From Cryptomeria japonica (lineage: Eukaryota > Streptophyta > Pinopsida > Cupressales > Cupressaceae), in the NCBI RefSeq assembly GCF_030272615.1, contig NC_081409.1:526430975-526494974 (forward strand): DNA of 64,000 bases. Direction: 5' to 3'. The notes under the pieces are model-generated. The model was given only the letters and a program-made list of their open reading frames with translations, searched no databases and was not told the origin of the DNA. Below, piece after piece: positions 45,199 to 57,290 of the stretch. Both the position numbers and the translations under genes were made by a program. The first letter of the stretch is position 1; each line of letters begins with the position of its first letter.

Positions 45199-46172
45199 AT
45201 GGCGCAAAGAGGAGCTAGGATTAGTGGAGTGCATGGGAATGCAGACCCTTTTGTGATGGAGATGTTGTGATGAATATCAGCCCTATTAGAAGCCATGGAG
45301 ATAGCCCAGAGAAGAGGCCAACATATCAAAGATGTAATTGAAGATGAAGGAGAAGAAGCCCAGACAGAATAAGTAAACCTACCGGTGGTTGATCCGGATG
45401 AGGAAAGGTTTTTGAATGTTTTGAGTAGGGCGAATACTAAACCTCATTTTACCCCACCATAATATGATGGTAAGTTAGATTCGGATGAATTGATGGATTG
45501 GATCTAAAATATGGAGAATATATTTTGCTTTTGAAAACACTGTAGAAGAGAGGAAGGCAAAATATGTCTATATCCGGTTTAAAGGTCATGCATCTCTTTG
45601 GTGGGAGCATTTGCAAGTTGATAGACAAAGAAGAGGTAAAGAGAAGATTAAGACATGGGATCGGATGATTTCTAAGTTGAAATCAAAGTTTGTGCCGATG
45701 AATTATCAAGTGGATTTGTTCTGGAAGTTGCAGAATTTGAGACAGAAGGAATCTAGTGTGAAGGAGTACACCAAAGCATTTTACAAGTTGAATATTAGAT
45801 CCGAACATGTTGATGATGAAGTTGAACAAGTTGTAAGATATTTGAATGGATTGCAGATGTCTATACAAGATGAACTCAGTTTGATCAAATTGGAGAATTT
45901 TGAAGAGGCTTACCAGTATGCCCTAAAGGCATAAGAGAAGTTAAACAAAAGAAATGAGCAGAGGTAGAGAGGCAGAGGAGGAAATTTTACTAGAGGAAGC
46001 TTTCAAGGAGGAAGAGGATATACTAGAGGAAGAGGAACCAGTATAGATTAGAGAAAGGACAAGGAAGTGAGAAAAGAAGGTAATTCATACTAGAAGGATG
46101 ATAGAATTTTCTACCAAAGGAGAGAACCGAACGGTTATCGAAATAAGAATTTTGGAAGATAAGACAAGAGAT
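45199..46172 (+). pseudogene. gag: GypG gag
   Basis: Gag of a chromovirus-like gypsy element. The start MAQRGARISGVHGNAD (45199) is followed by DWI and GHASLWWEHLQVDRQRR (45590) and the capsid block FVPMNYQVDLFWKLQNLRQ (45690), then VKEYTKAFYKLNIR (45761). A Gly/Arg-rich tail (RGRGGNFTRGSFQGGRGYTR at about 45970) stands where the nucleic-acid-binding tail lies. Stops at 45268, 45370, 45509 and 45933 and a shift disable it. Confidence 0.8.
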
Positions 46173-46264
46173 GGAGAACTGTTGCACACTGGTTGACACC
46201 GACATAGAATGCAACAGTTCTCCTACACTGGAAGATTCTATGTCGGTGTCAACCAGTGTGCAAC
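46173..46264. repeat. Complex inverted repeat in GypG
   Basis: A perfect 30-bp inverted pair (46181-46210 and 46235-46264) overlaps a perfect 13-bp inverted pair (46173-46185 and 46211-46223). The 30-bp unit is also present as a direct copy at 47052-47081, inside the start of the GypG RT region. Confidence 0.95.
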
Positions 46265-46295
46265 AAGATAGAAACTATCGGAAGAGAAGCAATGG

Positions 46296-47002
46296 TGGAA
46301 GAAAACCCCACCGAATCAGACAATAAACTAGAAGATGGAGAACTATTGATGATGAGGAGAGATTTGTTTCATACCAGAGGAGATGAATAGCCCTTGCCGA
46401 GGAAGAATCTATTCAAGACCATATTTAAGTTATCCAATAAATGTTGTAGAGTTGTTATTGATAGTGGTAGATTAGATAATCTTGTTTCAGAAGAGATGGT
46501 GAATAAACTGAAATTGGAGAGATTGAAACACCCTAAGCCTTATCAAATAGCATGGATTCAGGATGAACATAAGTTGTTAGTAAGTGAGCAATGTTTGGTA
46601 AAATTGAAAATTAGGAGTTATCATGATGTAGTCTTATGTGATATTATGCCTATGGATATTTGTCATCTTTTGTTGGGTAGACCTTGGTAGTTTGATAGAC
46701 AGGAAGTGCATGATGGGAGGAATAATACATACACTATTATGCCCAATGGGATGAAGCAAACCTTATTACTCCTAGAAGAACCTTTGAAGAATGAAGTCTA
46801 TACAAATGCTAGAATCTGTTTGGTAGATGGAAGGAAATTCCTAGATGGATTGAGACATGAGAATGTGTTCTTTGCCTTAATTCCTAAGAAGACTGGGAAA
46901 TCAAAATTGGAAGAAGAACACCCGGAAGAGATAAGAGATTTGCTGATAGAATATGAGGATATCATTTTAGATAATGTACCTGATGGATTGCCACCTGTGT
47001 GA
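46296..47002 (+). pseudogene. GypG aspartic protease and linker
   Basis: Retropepsin of a gypsy element. KCCRVVIDSGRLDNLVSEEM (46440) has the DSG triplet, followed by the lineage-typical HPKPYQIAWIQDEHKLLVSE (46530), VLCDIMPMDICHLLLGRPW (46633) and the linker to RT. A TAG follows at 46688. The stretch 46296-47439 is repeated at 60411-61556 with several percent divergence. Confidence 0.88.
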
Positions 47003-47439
47003 AGTATGTCATTGCATGGACTTGGTTCCCAGAGCTAGTTTGCCTAGCAAAGTTGCACACTGGTTGACACCGACATAGAATGAAGAACTGAATAGACAAG
47101 TGCAGGAGTTGTTGAAGGAAAGGTTTAATCAGGGATAGTCTGACCCCTTGAGCAATACCAGTAGTATTAGGACCTAAGAAGAAAGGAGAGTGAAGGATGT
47201 GTACCGATTCCAAAGAAAAAAACAAGATCACAATGAAATATCGGTTTCCTTTGCCTAGGATGGATGACATAATGCACTATTTGAGTGGAGCAAGATGATT
47301 TACAAAGATAGATTTGAAGAGTGGATATCATCATATCAGGATCAAAGAAGGTGATGAGTGGAAGACAACATTTAATACAAATGAAGGATTGTATGAATGG
47401 TTGCTGATGCCTTTTGGATTGAGTAATGCACCGAGTACT
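47003..47439 (+). pseudogene. GypG reverse transcriptase, truncated
   Basis: N-terminal part of a gypsy RT: NEELNRQVQELLKERFNQG (47081), [20 protein letters not shown] (47229), [20 protein letters not shown] (47300) and [16 protein letters not shown] (47391). It stops before the active-site YxDD, because the family-2 Copia LTR has inserted after GTACT at 47439. Frameshifts occur near 47195-47220. Confidence 0.88.
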
Positions 47440-47972
47440 TGTTGGCCATTTGGTGGAATTGATTGTGTCTTGCATTAATGTTTTGTCATTGATTCCAACA
47501 CTAGTTGTTTGGATGCTTTACCGACACCCTTCTGGTCCTGGTAGGTTGAGTGGTTTCTGGTTAACTTGGATCCGGTATGATCCGACAGGCTTCGGTATAG
47601 TATGGTGATGGAATTGGCTTGTTCATGATACTTATACTAATATTTGGTCAGTTGGTTTTGGTTTGGTGATTGGATGTTGTCCTACTTGCTTAGAAGAATG
47701 GTTTCTCGTTCCGGCGAGGGTTTCACCGATAGAGCTTTTGATGGAGATCTTTGATGAATTGCATAAGTAGTGTTGGTGCAGCTTCTGATGGAGTTTCAGG
47801 ATGTTGTTGGTGATCGTATTTAAGACTTGGTGGATGGAGATCATTATTGAAGTGTGTGGACCTATACTCGGTCCCGGTTGATCTAGGTTATGGACCAGCT
47901 TTAATGAAAAACGTGGATGGGACCTATTGATATATTTTTGGGATGTCTTATGAGTTGGATATTACTTGTTTG
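47440..47972 (+). repeat. Copia family-2 LTR, first part
   Basis: Begins TGTTGGCCATTTGG directly after GypG bases GTACT and runs 533 bp to GTTTG, where a family-1 LTR starts. A duplicate lies at 61557-62090. The rest of a family-2 LTR is found at 63098-63783, on the other side of the family-1 complex. Confidence 0.82.
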
Positions 47973-49038
47973 TGTTGGTATTTTGGTATGGTTTTGTCAT
48001 TGATGTCAACACCTACTAAACACTTATCAACTCTGGCCTTTGGTGAATTAGCAACATTCACTGGCAAGCAAGTGACTTATGCACAGTCACTGGTATCTGG
48101 CACATCGGCAGGATATAATGTTCACTGGCACTTGGAATAGCATTGAAAACACCTGGTTATGTCAAAGACATCGTTTGGACACTTAGTCCTGGAGTTTTGT
48201 TCATTGGCATATCCACATTTGCATATTTGTTGTTACCGACAAATAGATCCAGGAAATACATCGACAGGTTTATCTTTGCAAGATCAGCATGACACGCTAT
48301 GGAGATGTCTCATTATTGTTGTAAATGTATCAAGCTGACATATTGAATCATTTATTGCATCGGACATTGTTTTGTTTGTAAATTGATTTTATTGTAATAT
48401 CCTTTAGAGCCGACCTACTAAAATTGGTCTTAGGTTATGATATAAATGTAAGATCTTATTTGTAAGTTCAGATGTGGAATGCAAAAAAGAATTGTGTGAA
48501 GGTATATGCGAGATTAAGTAGAGCCATACACGTAGACATCATTTGAAGGTTGAAGGAAGGTTTTTGTGAAGACAATCAGAACTACACCGGTACTGAATCC
48601 ACCATAGAAAGATGCTAATTTGAGTAGTACATCCTTATTGGATTTAACCATCCAATTGTAGTCAGTGTGACTCCTATTTGTGTTTGAGTAGTGAGCTCTA
48701 GGTGCTTGGCCTTTCTACATGTGCAGACCCCATTTGTATACACATACTATCTGCAGTAGTATCATCTGATTATGGGTAAGGTTTCCCACCATGTTTTTTC
48801 CCCTTACAAGGTTTCCACATACAAATATTGGTGTTATGTGTTGTGGATGACTTTGTCCTTTTGTTTCATGCATTAATCTTTACCGGTATTACAATTAGCT
48901 GATAAAACTATCTACCGGCATAAAAGACTGGTTTACCGGTATTAACCATTAAGTTGGTAAAGTTGTTTTTTGTTTGAATTTGTTAGAAAACTGATTCACC
49001 CCCCACCCCCCCTTCTCAGTTGTCTCCAGGACCTAACA
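47973..49038 (+). repeat. Copia family-1 LTR 1
   Basis: 1066 bp, TGTTGGTATTTTGG to ACCTAACA, preceded by GTTTG (47968-47972) and followed by a primer site. It aligns with 53532-54607 with several percent differences, so this element is much older than Y. No coding sequence. Confidence 0.92.
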
Positions 49039-49040
49039 AT

Positions 49041-49052
49041 TGGTATCAGAGC
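49041..49052 (+). other. Primer binding site, Copia body 1
   Basis: TGGTATCAGAGC, exact match to the site used with initiator methionine tRNA by many plant Copia elements, two bases after the LTR end. Confidence 0.95.
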
Positions 49053-49095
49053 CTAGTCCTCTTTTTGCAGAAGTTTAACAACTTGAGGAGATCCA

Positions 49096-50330
49096 ATGTC
49101 TACTAACTATTTCAGGAAGGACAATCCTAAACTTGATGGAACCAGCTATGACATATGGAAGATCAGAATGGAGACACATTTAAATTGCATTAGAAAGGAC
49201 ATCTAGGAAGTTACAAAGAATGGCTATACTACTCCTACTCCCGGTCAGCCGAATCCACCTACCTTGGGAAAAGATGAAGAAAATGATTGCAAAGCAAGAG
49301 AAGCACTTTTGAGCGCATTAACAGATCAACAAATCATTGTATTATTAGATAGATCAACTGCTAAATCTATTTCGGATCATTTGTAAAAACTAAATGAAGG
49401 AGATTCCAAAGTCAAAATTGCAAAACTTGAAAGCTTCCGGGTTAGGTATGAAAATTTGAAAATGGAAGAAGATGAAAGGATTTCTTATTTTATGGAAAGA
49501 GTTAATGAAATTGTTTTGGGTCTTAAATGTTGTGGAGGAACCTTAAGTGAAGATGAAATTGTTTTAAAAAATTTAAGAGGATTGCCACCGGCATATAAAA
49601 TGAAGGTTACTGCTATAAATAAGTTAAGAACAATGCCTAATACATCAATAACTAGGGATACATTGATTGGAAAACTTTCAGCTTTTGAAATTGAGGAATT
49701 TGGTCTTGTTGCTACTATAAAGACTATTTTAGCTTTTAAGGCATGAACATCATCTGCACCATTATATGAAAAATCTAATTGGAAAGCCTTTTATGCAAGA
49801 GAACTTGAGGAAAGCAAGAGAGAAAATGAAGAACTTGAAGAACTTGAAGCACTATTTGCAAGAAAAATGCCTAAAGGTCCAGTTGGAAGTAAGTATGAAG
49901 GTAAAGCACCCTTTAAATGCTTTAACTGTAATAAGATTGGTCATATGGCTTCTAGATTCCCTGATAGACATGCTAGACTAAGAGAAGAAGCTAGAACATA
50001 CAAGCCTAATGCTGAATATCAGAGATACAGATTTAAGAAGAATAAAGATAAATCTTGTAATCTTGTTATTGAAGGAGTGACTGATGATTCTGATGAAGAT
50101 CCGGCAGACAATGGATGGGTTTTTGTTGCTATAATAGAAGATCAACCAACACCTACTATTCAATTAGTAGAGTTGGCCCTGGCAGCTAAAGTTGAAGTTA
50201 AGGATGAATGGATCATTGATTCAGGATGCTCACATCATATGACTGGAGATAAAAGTAAATTCTTGAACTTTCAGGAATATAATGGAGGCTTAGTAAGATT
50301 TGGAGTGATAAAGCTTGTTTGATCAAAATT
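49096..50330 (+). pseudogene. Copia body 1: gag and protease
   Basis: Ty1/copia Gag and protease in one frame from the ATG at 49096 (MSTNYFRKDNPKLDGT). The gag core is around MEEDERISYFMERVNEIVLG (49459). The zinc knuckle reads CFNCNKIGHMASRF (49918), with the last Cys changed to Phe. The protease has DEWIIDSGCSHHMTGDKSKF (50206). Stops at 49204, 49384 and 49744 interrupt it. A one-base deletion near 50305, relative to body 2, shifts the frame into the next segment. Confidence 0.88.
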
Positions 50331-51660
50331 AAAGGTACAATATCTCTTGATGGTAAGCATAATACTGACAATGTTTACTATGTTGAAGGTTTAAAGCATA
50401 ATCTTTTGAGTGTTGGTCAATTAGTTGAGAAAGGATTTCAGTTACAATTCAAAAATGGAAAATGCAAAATCATGAATAGAACTGGTTTGGAAATTGCAAC
50501 CGGTAATCAAACTAGAGGTAATATCTTTCACTTGAATAACAGTGAAAAGCCATGATTGATTGCACATATTGATGAAAGTTGGCTATGGCATAAGAGACTC
50601 TGTCATGTAAACTTTGATTGCATGGTAAAAATTAGTACTACTAAGGCAGTTAGAGATTTACCTAAAATTGTCAAACCTCACAATACAGTATGTAAGGAAT
50701 GTCAATTTGGAAAACAAGTTAGAGCTACTTTTAAAACTATTCCAAAAAAATCAAATAATGCTCTTGACTTAATTCATATTGATTTATGTGGTCCAGCTAG
50801 AGCTAAAATTTTGCAAGGTGATAGATATTTCATGCTAATCATTGATGACTACTCAATAATGTGTTGGGTTACTTTTCTCAAAGAAAAACCAGAAGCACTT
50901 AGAAAGTTCAAACTATTCAAAGAAATGGTAGAGAATGAAACCGGTAAGAAAATCAAATGTCTGAGATTAGATCAAGGAGGAGAATTTACATGTAAGAAAT
51001 TTTATGTATTTTGTGAAGTAAATTGAATCAGAAGACAACTATCAGCACCCCGAACACCATAGCAGAATGAAGTTGTTGAAAGGAAAAATAGAACTATATT
51101 GGATGCAACAAGAAGTATGTTATCAGAAGAAAATCTACCACATGTGTATTGGAGAGAGGCAGTAAGTACAGCGGTCTATACATTCAACAAAGTTCACATC
51201 AAAGGTGAAACCGGTAAGACCCCTCATAAACTATGGTTTGGTATTACTCCTACTCTTAAACATTTTAGAATATTTAGAAGTAAATGATATATTAGAAGGG
51301 ATGAGTATATTGGCAAATTTGATCCTAGAAGTGATGAAGGAATATTTATTGGTTATTCATCTAAGAGCAAGGCATATAGATGTTTTAACAAAAGATTGTA
51401 GAAAATTGTTGAGAGTATAAATGTGAAGATTGATGAACAATTCAGAGGAACTTCAAGGTACATAGACTCTGAACCTGCAACAGAGATTCTAACAAATGAA
51501 CCTACATTGAACCCACCAGTACAGAATGAAGATCCAATTACACCGGTATCATTTGAAAATTCCACTGTAACTAAGGAACAACAACAAACAAAGACACCTC
51601 GGTATGTAAGACTGAATCACTCTGAAGATCAGATAATTGGGAACAAGAATAAAGGAGTTA
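50331..51660 (+). pseudogene. Copia body 1: integrase
   Basis: Pre-integrase zinc part AHIDESWLWHKRLCHVNFDC (50565) with VCKECQFGKQ (50691), then the core with Asp in YFMLIIDDYSI (50826), Asp in KCLRLDQGGEF (50958) and Glu in EVVERKNRTILDATRSM (51069). Stops at 50553, 51024 and 51286 interrupt it. The C-terminal part (51423-51689) is a low-conservation linker. A 41-bp deletion after 51686, between ATGA repeats and relative to body 2, shifts the frame into RT. Confidence 0.88.
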
Positions 51661-51681
51661 CGACAAGAAGAAGACTGACAA

Positions 51682-52371
51682 ATGAATGAGGCATGTGAAT
51701 ATAAACACTGGATTAAATCTATGGAAGAGGAACTAGAACAAATTGAGAAAAATAACACATGGACATTAGTTCCCCGACCTAAAGACAAAAATGTGATTGG
51801 AACAAAGTGGGTATTCAGAAACAAACTTAATGAATATGGTAAGGTAATCAAAAATAAAGAAAGACTAGTTTGTAAGGGATATTCTCAGAAAGAAGGAATT
51901 GCTTATATTGAAACCTTTTCACCGGTAGCTAGAATTGAGGCAGTCAGATTATTCTTAGCTTTTACAGCACACAAGAACTACAAAGTATATCAAATGGATA
52001 TTAAATGTGCATTTCTGAATGGAGATCTTGAAGAAGAAGTTTACATTGAACTACTTGATGGATTTTCTTTAACAGATAACAAAGATATGGTTTGGAGGTT
52101 AAGGAAAGCTTTGTATGGGTTGAAACTAGCTCCAAGAGCTTGGTATGCAAGATTGGATAAGTATCTTTTGAAGATTGGTTTTTCTAAAGGTAATGCTAAC
52201 AGCAACCTATATTATAAAGTAACAAATGATGACATCTTGGTTATAGAATTTTTTGTTGATGATATAATCTTTGGAGGAGAAAATGGATTATGTAAAGAAT
52301 TTTCTATTGAAATGAAGCAAGAATTTGAAATGTTTATGATTGGAGAAATAAAATTCTTTTTAGGATTGTAG
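51682..52371 (+). pseudogene. Copia body 1: reverse transcriptase
   Basis: Typical Copia RT: WIKSMEEELEQIEKNNTWTL (51712), NVIGTKWVFRNK (51790), YKVYQMDIKCAFLNGDLEEE (51979), LRKALYGLKLAPRAWYARLD (52099), and active site FFVDDIIFGG (52250). It is open for 229 codons and closed by a TAG at 52369 just before RNase H. Confidence 0.92.
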
Positions 52372-53195
52372 ATTTTACAGACTGATAAAGGTATATTCTT
52401 GAGTCAATCCAATTACTTGAAGGAGTTATTAAAGAAATTTGGGATGGAGAACTCTAAACCGGTAAGCACACCTATGACTACAAAAGACAAATTATCACTA
52501 AGGGATGAATCTACACCTATTAATCTGACTAGGTACAAATATATGATAGGAGGTTTACTGTATTTGACACAAACAAGACCTGATATCATGAATGCAGTAT
52601 ATATTGTTTCAATATTTCAAAGTAATCCTAGAGAAAATCATGAATCAACAGTAAAAAGGATTTTTCGGTACTTGCAAGGCACTACAAATCTTGGATTATG
52701 GTATCCTAGAGATGAGAAATTTGAATTATGTGCATACACAGATGCAAATTGGGCAGGAGATGTGGATGATAGAAAAAGCACCATTGGTGGAGCATTTTTC
52801 CTTGGAAGTAGATTAATTTCTTGGTTGAGTAAGAAACAAAGTTGTACGTCTTTATCAACAGCTGAATCAGAATATGTTGCAGCAGCAACCAACTGTACAC
52901 AGGTACTATGGCTTAAGCAAATGTTGAAGGATATAAATGTAAAATGCAAGGAACCTATTACTATCTATTGTGATAACACTACACCAATTGATATATCTAA
53001 GAATCCGGTACTACATTCTAAAACCAAACATGTTTCTATCAAACTGAATTTTCTAAGGGAAAATGTTGAAGCAAAATAAATTAAAATGGTTTATGTGAAT
53101 ACTAAAGAGTAGATTGCAAATATTTTCACTAAACCTCTGCCTAAGGAGACTTTTGAATATATCAGAGACCAGCTTGAGGTCATACCCGCACCAGT
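52372..53195 (+). pseudogene. Copia body 1: RNase H
   Basis: Connection and RNase H in the RT frame: SKPVSTPMTTKDKLSL (52455), YTDANWAGDVDDRKSTIGGA (52735), SWLSKKQSCTSLSTAESEYV (52819), TIYCDNTTPIDISKNPVLHS (52963) and KTKHVSIKLNFLRENVE. The Asp-Glu-Asp catalytic positions are kept. A TAA at 53077 ends it; the usual tail around IFTKPLPKE continues to about 53195. Confidence 0.92.
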
Positions 53196-53531
53196 AGAAA
53201 CTTAGATAGTTGATGATAGTCATCAACCGGCAGAAATAACAGAGAAATCTTTTACTCTGGCTTTGATGAGAAAGCTACTTCTTAGGGGGAGTGGTTGGTA
53301 TAGTGAATTGGTTGGTATTTTGTATCTAAAAAATGGTCTTTATATTGCTTTGGCATTTGATGTCAAAGGGGGAGAGATTAGTATGGAAAAACACAAGGAA
53401 AACTCATGTCACTCCCAGGGGGAGAGATTGTTACTTTCAGGAGATTATTGGTTTTTGGTATTTGGCATTTCTATTTTGGCACTTTGATGGTTTTTCCATC
53501 TTGTGTTGCCGTCAATGCCAAAGGGGGAGAT
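53196..53531 (+). other. Copia 1 end with four GGGGGAG tracts and polypurine tract
   Basis: Region between pol and LTR 2. GGGGGAG occurs four times (about 53285, 53369, 53419 and 53523). The last, AAAGGGGGAGAT, touches the LTR and is the true polypurine tract. Two of the others are followed by AGATT and then a TTG-rich stretch, so they look like duplicated tract-plus-LTR-start segments. Confidence 0.8.
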
Positions 53532-54607
53532 TGTTGGTATTTTGGTATGGTTTTATCATTGATTTCAACACCTACTAAACACTTATCAACTCTGGCCTTT
53601 GGTGAATTAGCAACATTCACCGGCAAGCAAGTGACTTATGCACAGTCACCGGTATCTGGTACAGTGGCAAGATATAATGTTCACCGGCACTTGGAATAGC
53701 ATGGAAAATACCTGGCTATGTCTAAGACATCATTTGGACACTTTGTCTTGGAGTTTTGTTCATTGGCATATCCGTATTTGCATATTTGTTGTTATCGGCA
53801 AATAGGTCCAGGATATACATCGGCAAGTTTATCTTTTCCAGATCAGCACGACACGCTATGGAGATGTCTAATTATTGTTGTAAATGTATCAAGCCGACAT
53901 GTTGAATCGTTTATTGCATCGGACATTGTTTTGTTTGTAAATTGATTTTATTGTAATATCCTTTAGAGCCGACCTACTAAAATTGGTCTTAGGTTATGAT
54001 ATAAATGTAAGATCTTATTTGAAAGATCAGATGTGGAATGCGAAAAATAATTGTGCGAGGATATATGCAAGATTAAGAAGAGCCATACACGCAGACATCA
54101 TTTGAAGGTTGAAGGAAGGTTTTTGTGAAGACAATCAGAACTACACCGGTACTGAATCCATCATAGAAAGATGCTAATTTGATTAGTATATCCTTATAGC
54201 ATTTAACCATCCAATTATAGTCTGTGTGACTCCTATTTGTGTTTGAGAAGTGAGCTCTAGGTGCTTGGCCTTTCTACATGTGTAGGCCCCATTTGTATAC
54301 ACATACTATCTGCAGTAGTATTATCTGATTGTGGGTAAGGTTTCCCATCGTGGTTTTTCCCCTTACAGGGTTTCCACGTACAAATACTGGTGTTATGTGT
54401 TGTATATGACTTTGTCCTTTTGTTTCATGCATTAATCTTTACCGGTATTACAATTAACTGATAAAACTGTCTACCGGCATAAAAGACTGGTTTACCGGTA
54501 TTAAGCTTTAAGTTGGTAAAGTTGCTTTTGGTTTGAATTTGTTAGACAACTAATTCACCCCCCCCCCCACCCCCCCCGGGCCTCTCGGTTGTCTCTGGGA
54601 CCTAACA
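53532..54607 (+). repeat. Copia family-1 LTR 2 (shared by bodies 1 and 2)
   Basis: 1076 bp, TGTTGGTATT to CCTAACA, with a polypurine tract before it and a primer site after it, so it serves both bodies. A run of C (about 54558-54580) lies near its end. Confidence 0.92.
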
Positions 54608-54609
54608 AT

Positions 54610-54621
54610 TGGTATTAGAGC
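54610..54621 (+). other. Primer binding site, Copia body 2
   Basis: TGGTATTAGAGC, one base different from the initiator methionine site at body 1. Confidence 0.9.
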
Positions 54622-54664
54622 CTAGTCCTCTTTTTGCAAAAGTTTAACAGCTTGAGGAGATCCA

Positions 54665-55865
54665 ATGTCTACTAACTATTTCAGGAAGGACAGTCCTAAA
54701 CTTGATGGAACCAACTATGGCATATGGAAGATCACAATGGAGACATGTTTAAATTGCATTGGAAAGGACATCTGGGAAGTTACAAAGAATGGCTATATTG
54801 CTCCTACCCCCGGTCAGCCTAATCCACCTACCTTGCGAAAAGATGAAGAAAATGATTGCAAAGCAAGAGAAGCAGTTTTGAGCGCATCAATAGATCAGTA
54901 AATCATGGTATTATCAGATAGATCAACTGATAAAGCTATTTGGGATCATTTGGAAACACTGAATGAAGGAGATTCCACAGTCAAAATTGCAAAACTTGAA
55001 AGCTTCCCGGTTAGGTATGAAAATCTGAAAATATAAAAATGGAAGAAGATGAAAGGATTTCTGCTTTTATGGAAAGAGTTAATGAAATTGTTTTGGGTAT
55101 TAAATGTTGTGGAGGAACCTTAAGTGAAGATGAAATTGTTTTAAAAATTTTTAGAGGATTGCCACTGACATATTAAATAAAGGTTACTACTATAAATGAG
55201 TTAAGAACAATGCCTAATACATCAGTAACTAGGGATACATTGATTGGAAAACTTTCAGCTTTTGAAATTGAGGAATTTGGTCATGTTACTACTATAAAGA
55301 CTAATTTAGCTTTTAAGGCATGAACATCATCTGCACCATCATTTGACAAATCTGATTGGAAAGCCTTTTATGCAAGAGAACTTGAGGAAAGCAAGAGAGA
55401 AAATGAAGAACCTGAAAAACTTGAAGCACTATTTGCAAGAAAAATGCCTAAAGGTCCAGTTGGAAGTAAGTATGAAGGTAAAGCATCCTGTAAATGCTTT
55501 AACTATAATAAGATTGGTCATATGGCTTCTAGATGCCTTGATAGACATGCTAGACTAAGAGAAGAAGCTAGGATAACATACAAGCCTAACCCTGAATATC
55601 AGAGATACAAATTTAAGAAGAATAAAGATAAATCTTTTTATCTTGTTGATGAAGGAGTGACTGATGATTCTAATGAAGATCCGGTAGACAATGGATGAGT
55701 TTTTGTTGCTATAACAGAAGATCAACCAACACCTACTATTCAACCGGTAGAGTTGGCCCTGGTAGCTAAAGTTGAAGTTAAGGATGAATGGATCATTGAT
55801 TCAGGATGCTCACATCATATGACTGGAGATAAAAGTAAATTCTTGAACTTTTAGGAATATAATGG
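54665..55865 (+). pseudogene. Copia body 2: gag and protease
   Basis: ATG at 54665 (MSTNYFRKDSPKLDGTNY). The gag core is interrupted by a TAA at 54899, a short insertion near 55030 and a TAA at about 55174. The zinc knuckle is CFNYNKIGHMASRC (55495), with the second Cys changed to Tyr, a different hit from body 1. The protease has WIIDSGCSHHMTGDKSKF near 55790 and a TAG near 55851. Confidence 0.87.
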
Positions 55866-57290
55866 AGGCTTAGTAAGATTTGGAGATGATAAACCTTGTT
55901 TGATCAAAAGTAAAGGTACAATATCTCTTGATGGTAAGCATAATACTGACATTGTTTACTATGTTGAAGGTTTAAAGCATAATCTTTTGAGTGTTGGTCA
56001 ATTAGTTGAGAAAGGATTTCAGTTACAATTCAAAAATGGAAAATGCAAAATCATGAATAGAACTGGTTTGGAAATTGCAACCAGTAATTAAACTAGAGGT
56101 AATATCTTTCACTTGAATAACAGTGAAAAGCCATGATTGATTGCACATATTGATGAAAGTTGGCTATGGCATAAGAGACTCTGTCATGTAAACTTTGATT
56201 GCATGGTAAAAATCAGTACTACTAAGGCAGTTAGAGATTTACCTAAAATTTTCGAACCTCACAATACAGTATGTAAGGAATGTCAATTTGGAAAACAAGT
56301 TAGAGCTACTTTTAAAAGAATTCCAGAAAAATCAAATAATGCTCTTGAATTAAGTCATACTGATTTATGTGTTCCAGCTAGAACTAAAAGTTTGCAAGGT
56401 GATAGATATTTCATGCTAATCATTGATGACTACTCTATAATGTGTTGGGTTACTTTTCTCACAGAAAAATCAAAAGCACTTGGAAAGTTCAAACTCTTCA
56501 AAGTAATGGTAGAGAATGAAACTGGTAAGAAAATCAAATGTCTGAGATCAGATCAAGGAGGAGAATTTACATCTAAGAAATTTAATGCATTTTATGAAGT
56601 AAATGGAATCAGAAGATAGCTATCAGCACCCTAGACACCATAGCAGAAAGGAGTTGTTGAAAGGGAAAAATAGAACTATCTTGGATGCAGCAAGAAGTAT
56701 GTTATCAAAAGAAAATCTACCACATGTGTATTGGAGAGAGGCAGTAAGTACAACAGTGTATACATTCAACAAAGTTCACATCAAAGGTGAAACTGGTAAG
56801 ACCCCTCATGAACTATGGTTTGGTATTACTCCTACTCTTAAATATTTCAGAATATTTGGAAGTAAATGCTACATTAGAAGGGATGAGTATATTGGAAAAT
56901 TTGATCCTAGAAGTGATGAAGGAATATTTCTTGGTTATTCATCTAAGAGCAAGGCATATATATGTTTTAACAAAAGATTGTAGAAAATTGTTGAGAGTAC
57001 AAATGTGAAGATTGATGAATAATTCAAAGGAACTTCAAGGTACATAGAATCTGAACTGGCAATAGAGATTCTAACAAATGAACCTACATTGAACCCACCG
57101 GTACAAAATGAAGATCCAATTACACTGGTATCATCTAAAAATTCCATAGTAACTAAGGAACAACAACAAACGAAGTCACCCCGACATGTAAGACTGAATC
57201 ACTCTGAATATCAAATAATTGGGAACAAGAATAAAGGAGTTATGACAAGAGGAAGACTGAAAAATGAAGAGGTATGTCTTATTTCTCAAA
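55866..57290 (+). pseudogene. Copia body 2: integrase
   Basis: AHIDESWLWHKRLCHVNFDC (56146), core Asp in YFMLIIDDYSI (56407) and Asp in KCLRSDQGGEF (56539). A one-base insertion around 56690 shifts the frame at the catalytic Glu region. The rest runs from REAVSTTVYTFNKVHIKGET (56735) to KCYIRRDEYIGKFDPRSDEG. The linker before RT is complete here, whereas body 1 lacks 41 bp of it. Confidence 0.87.
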
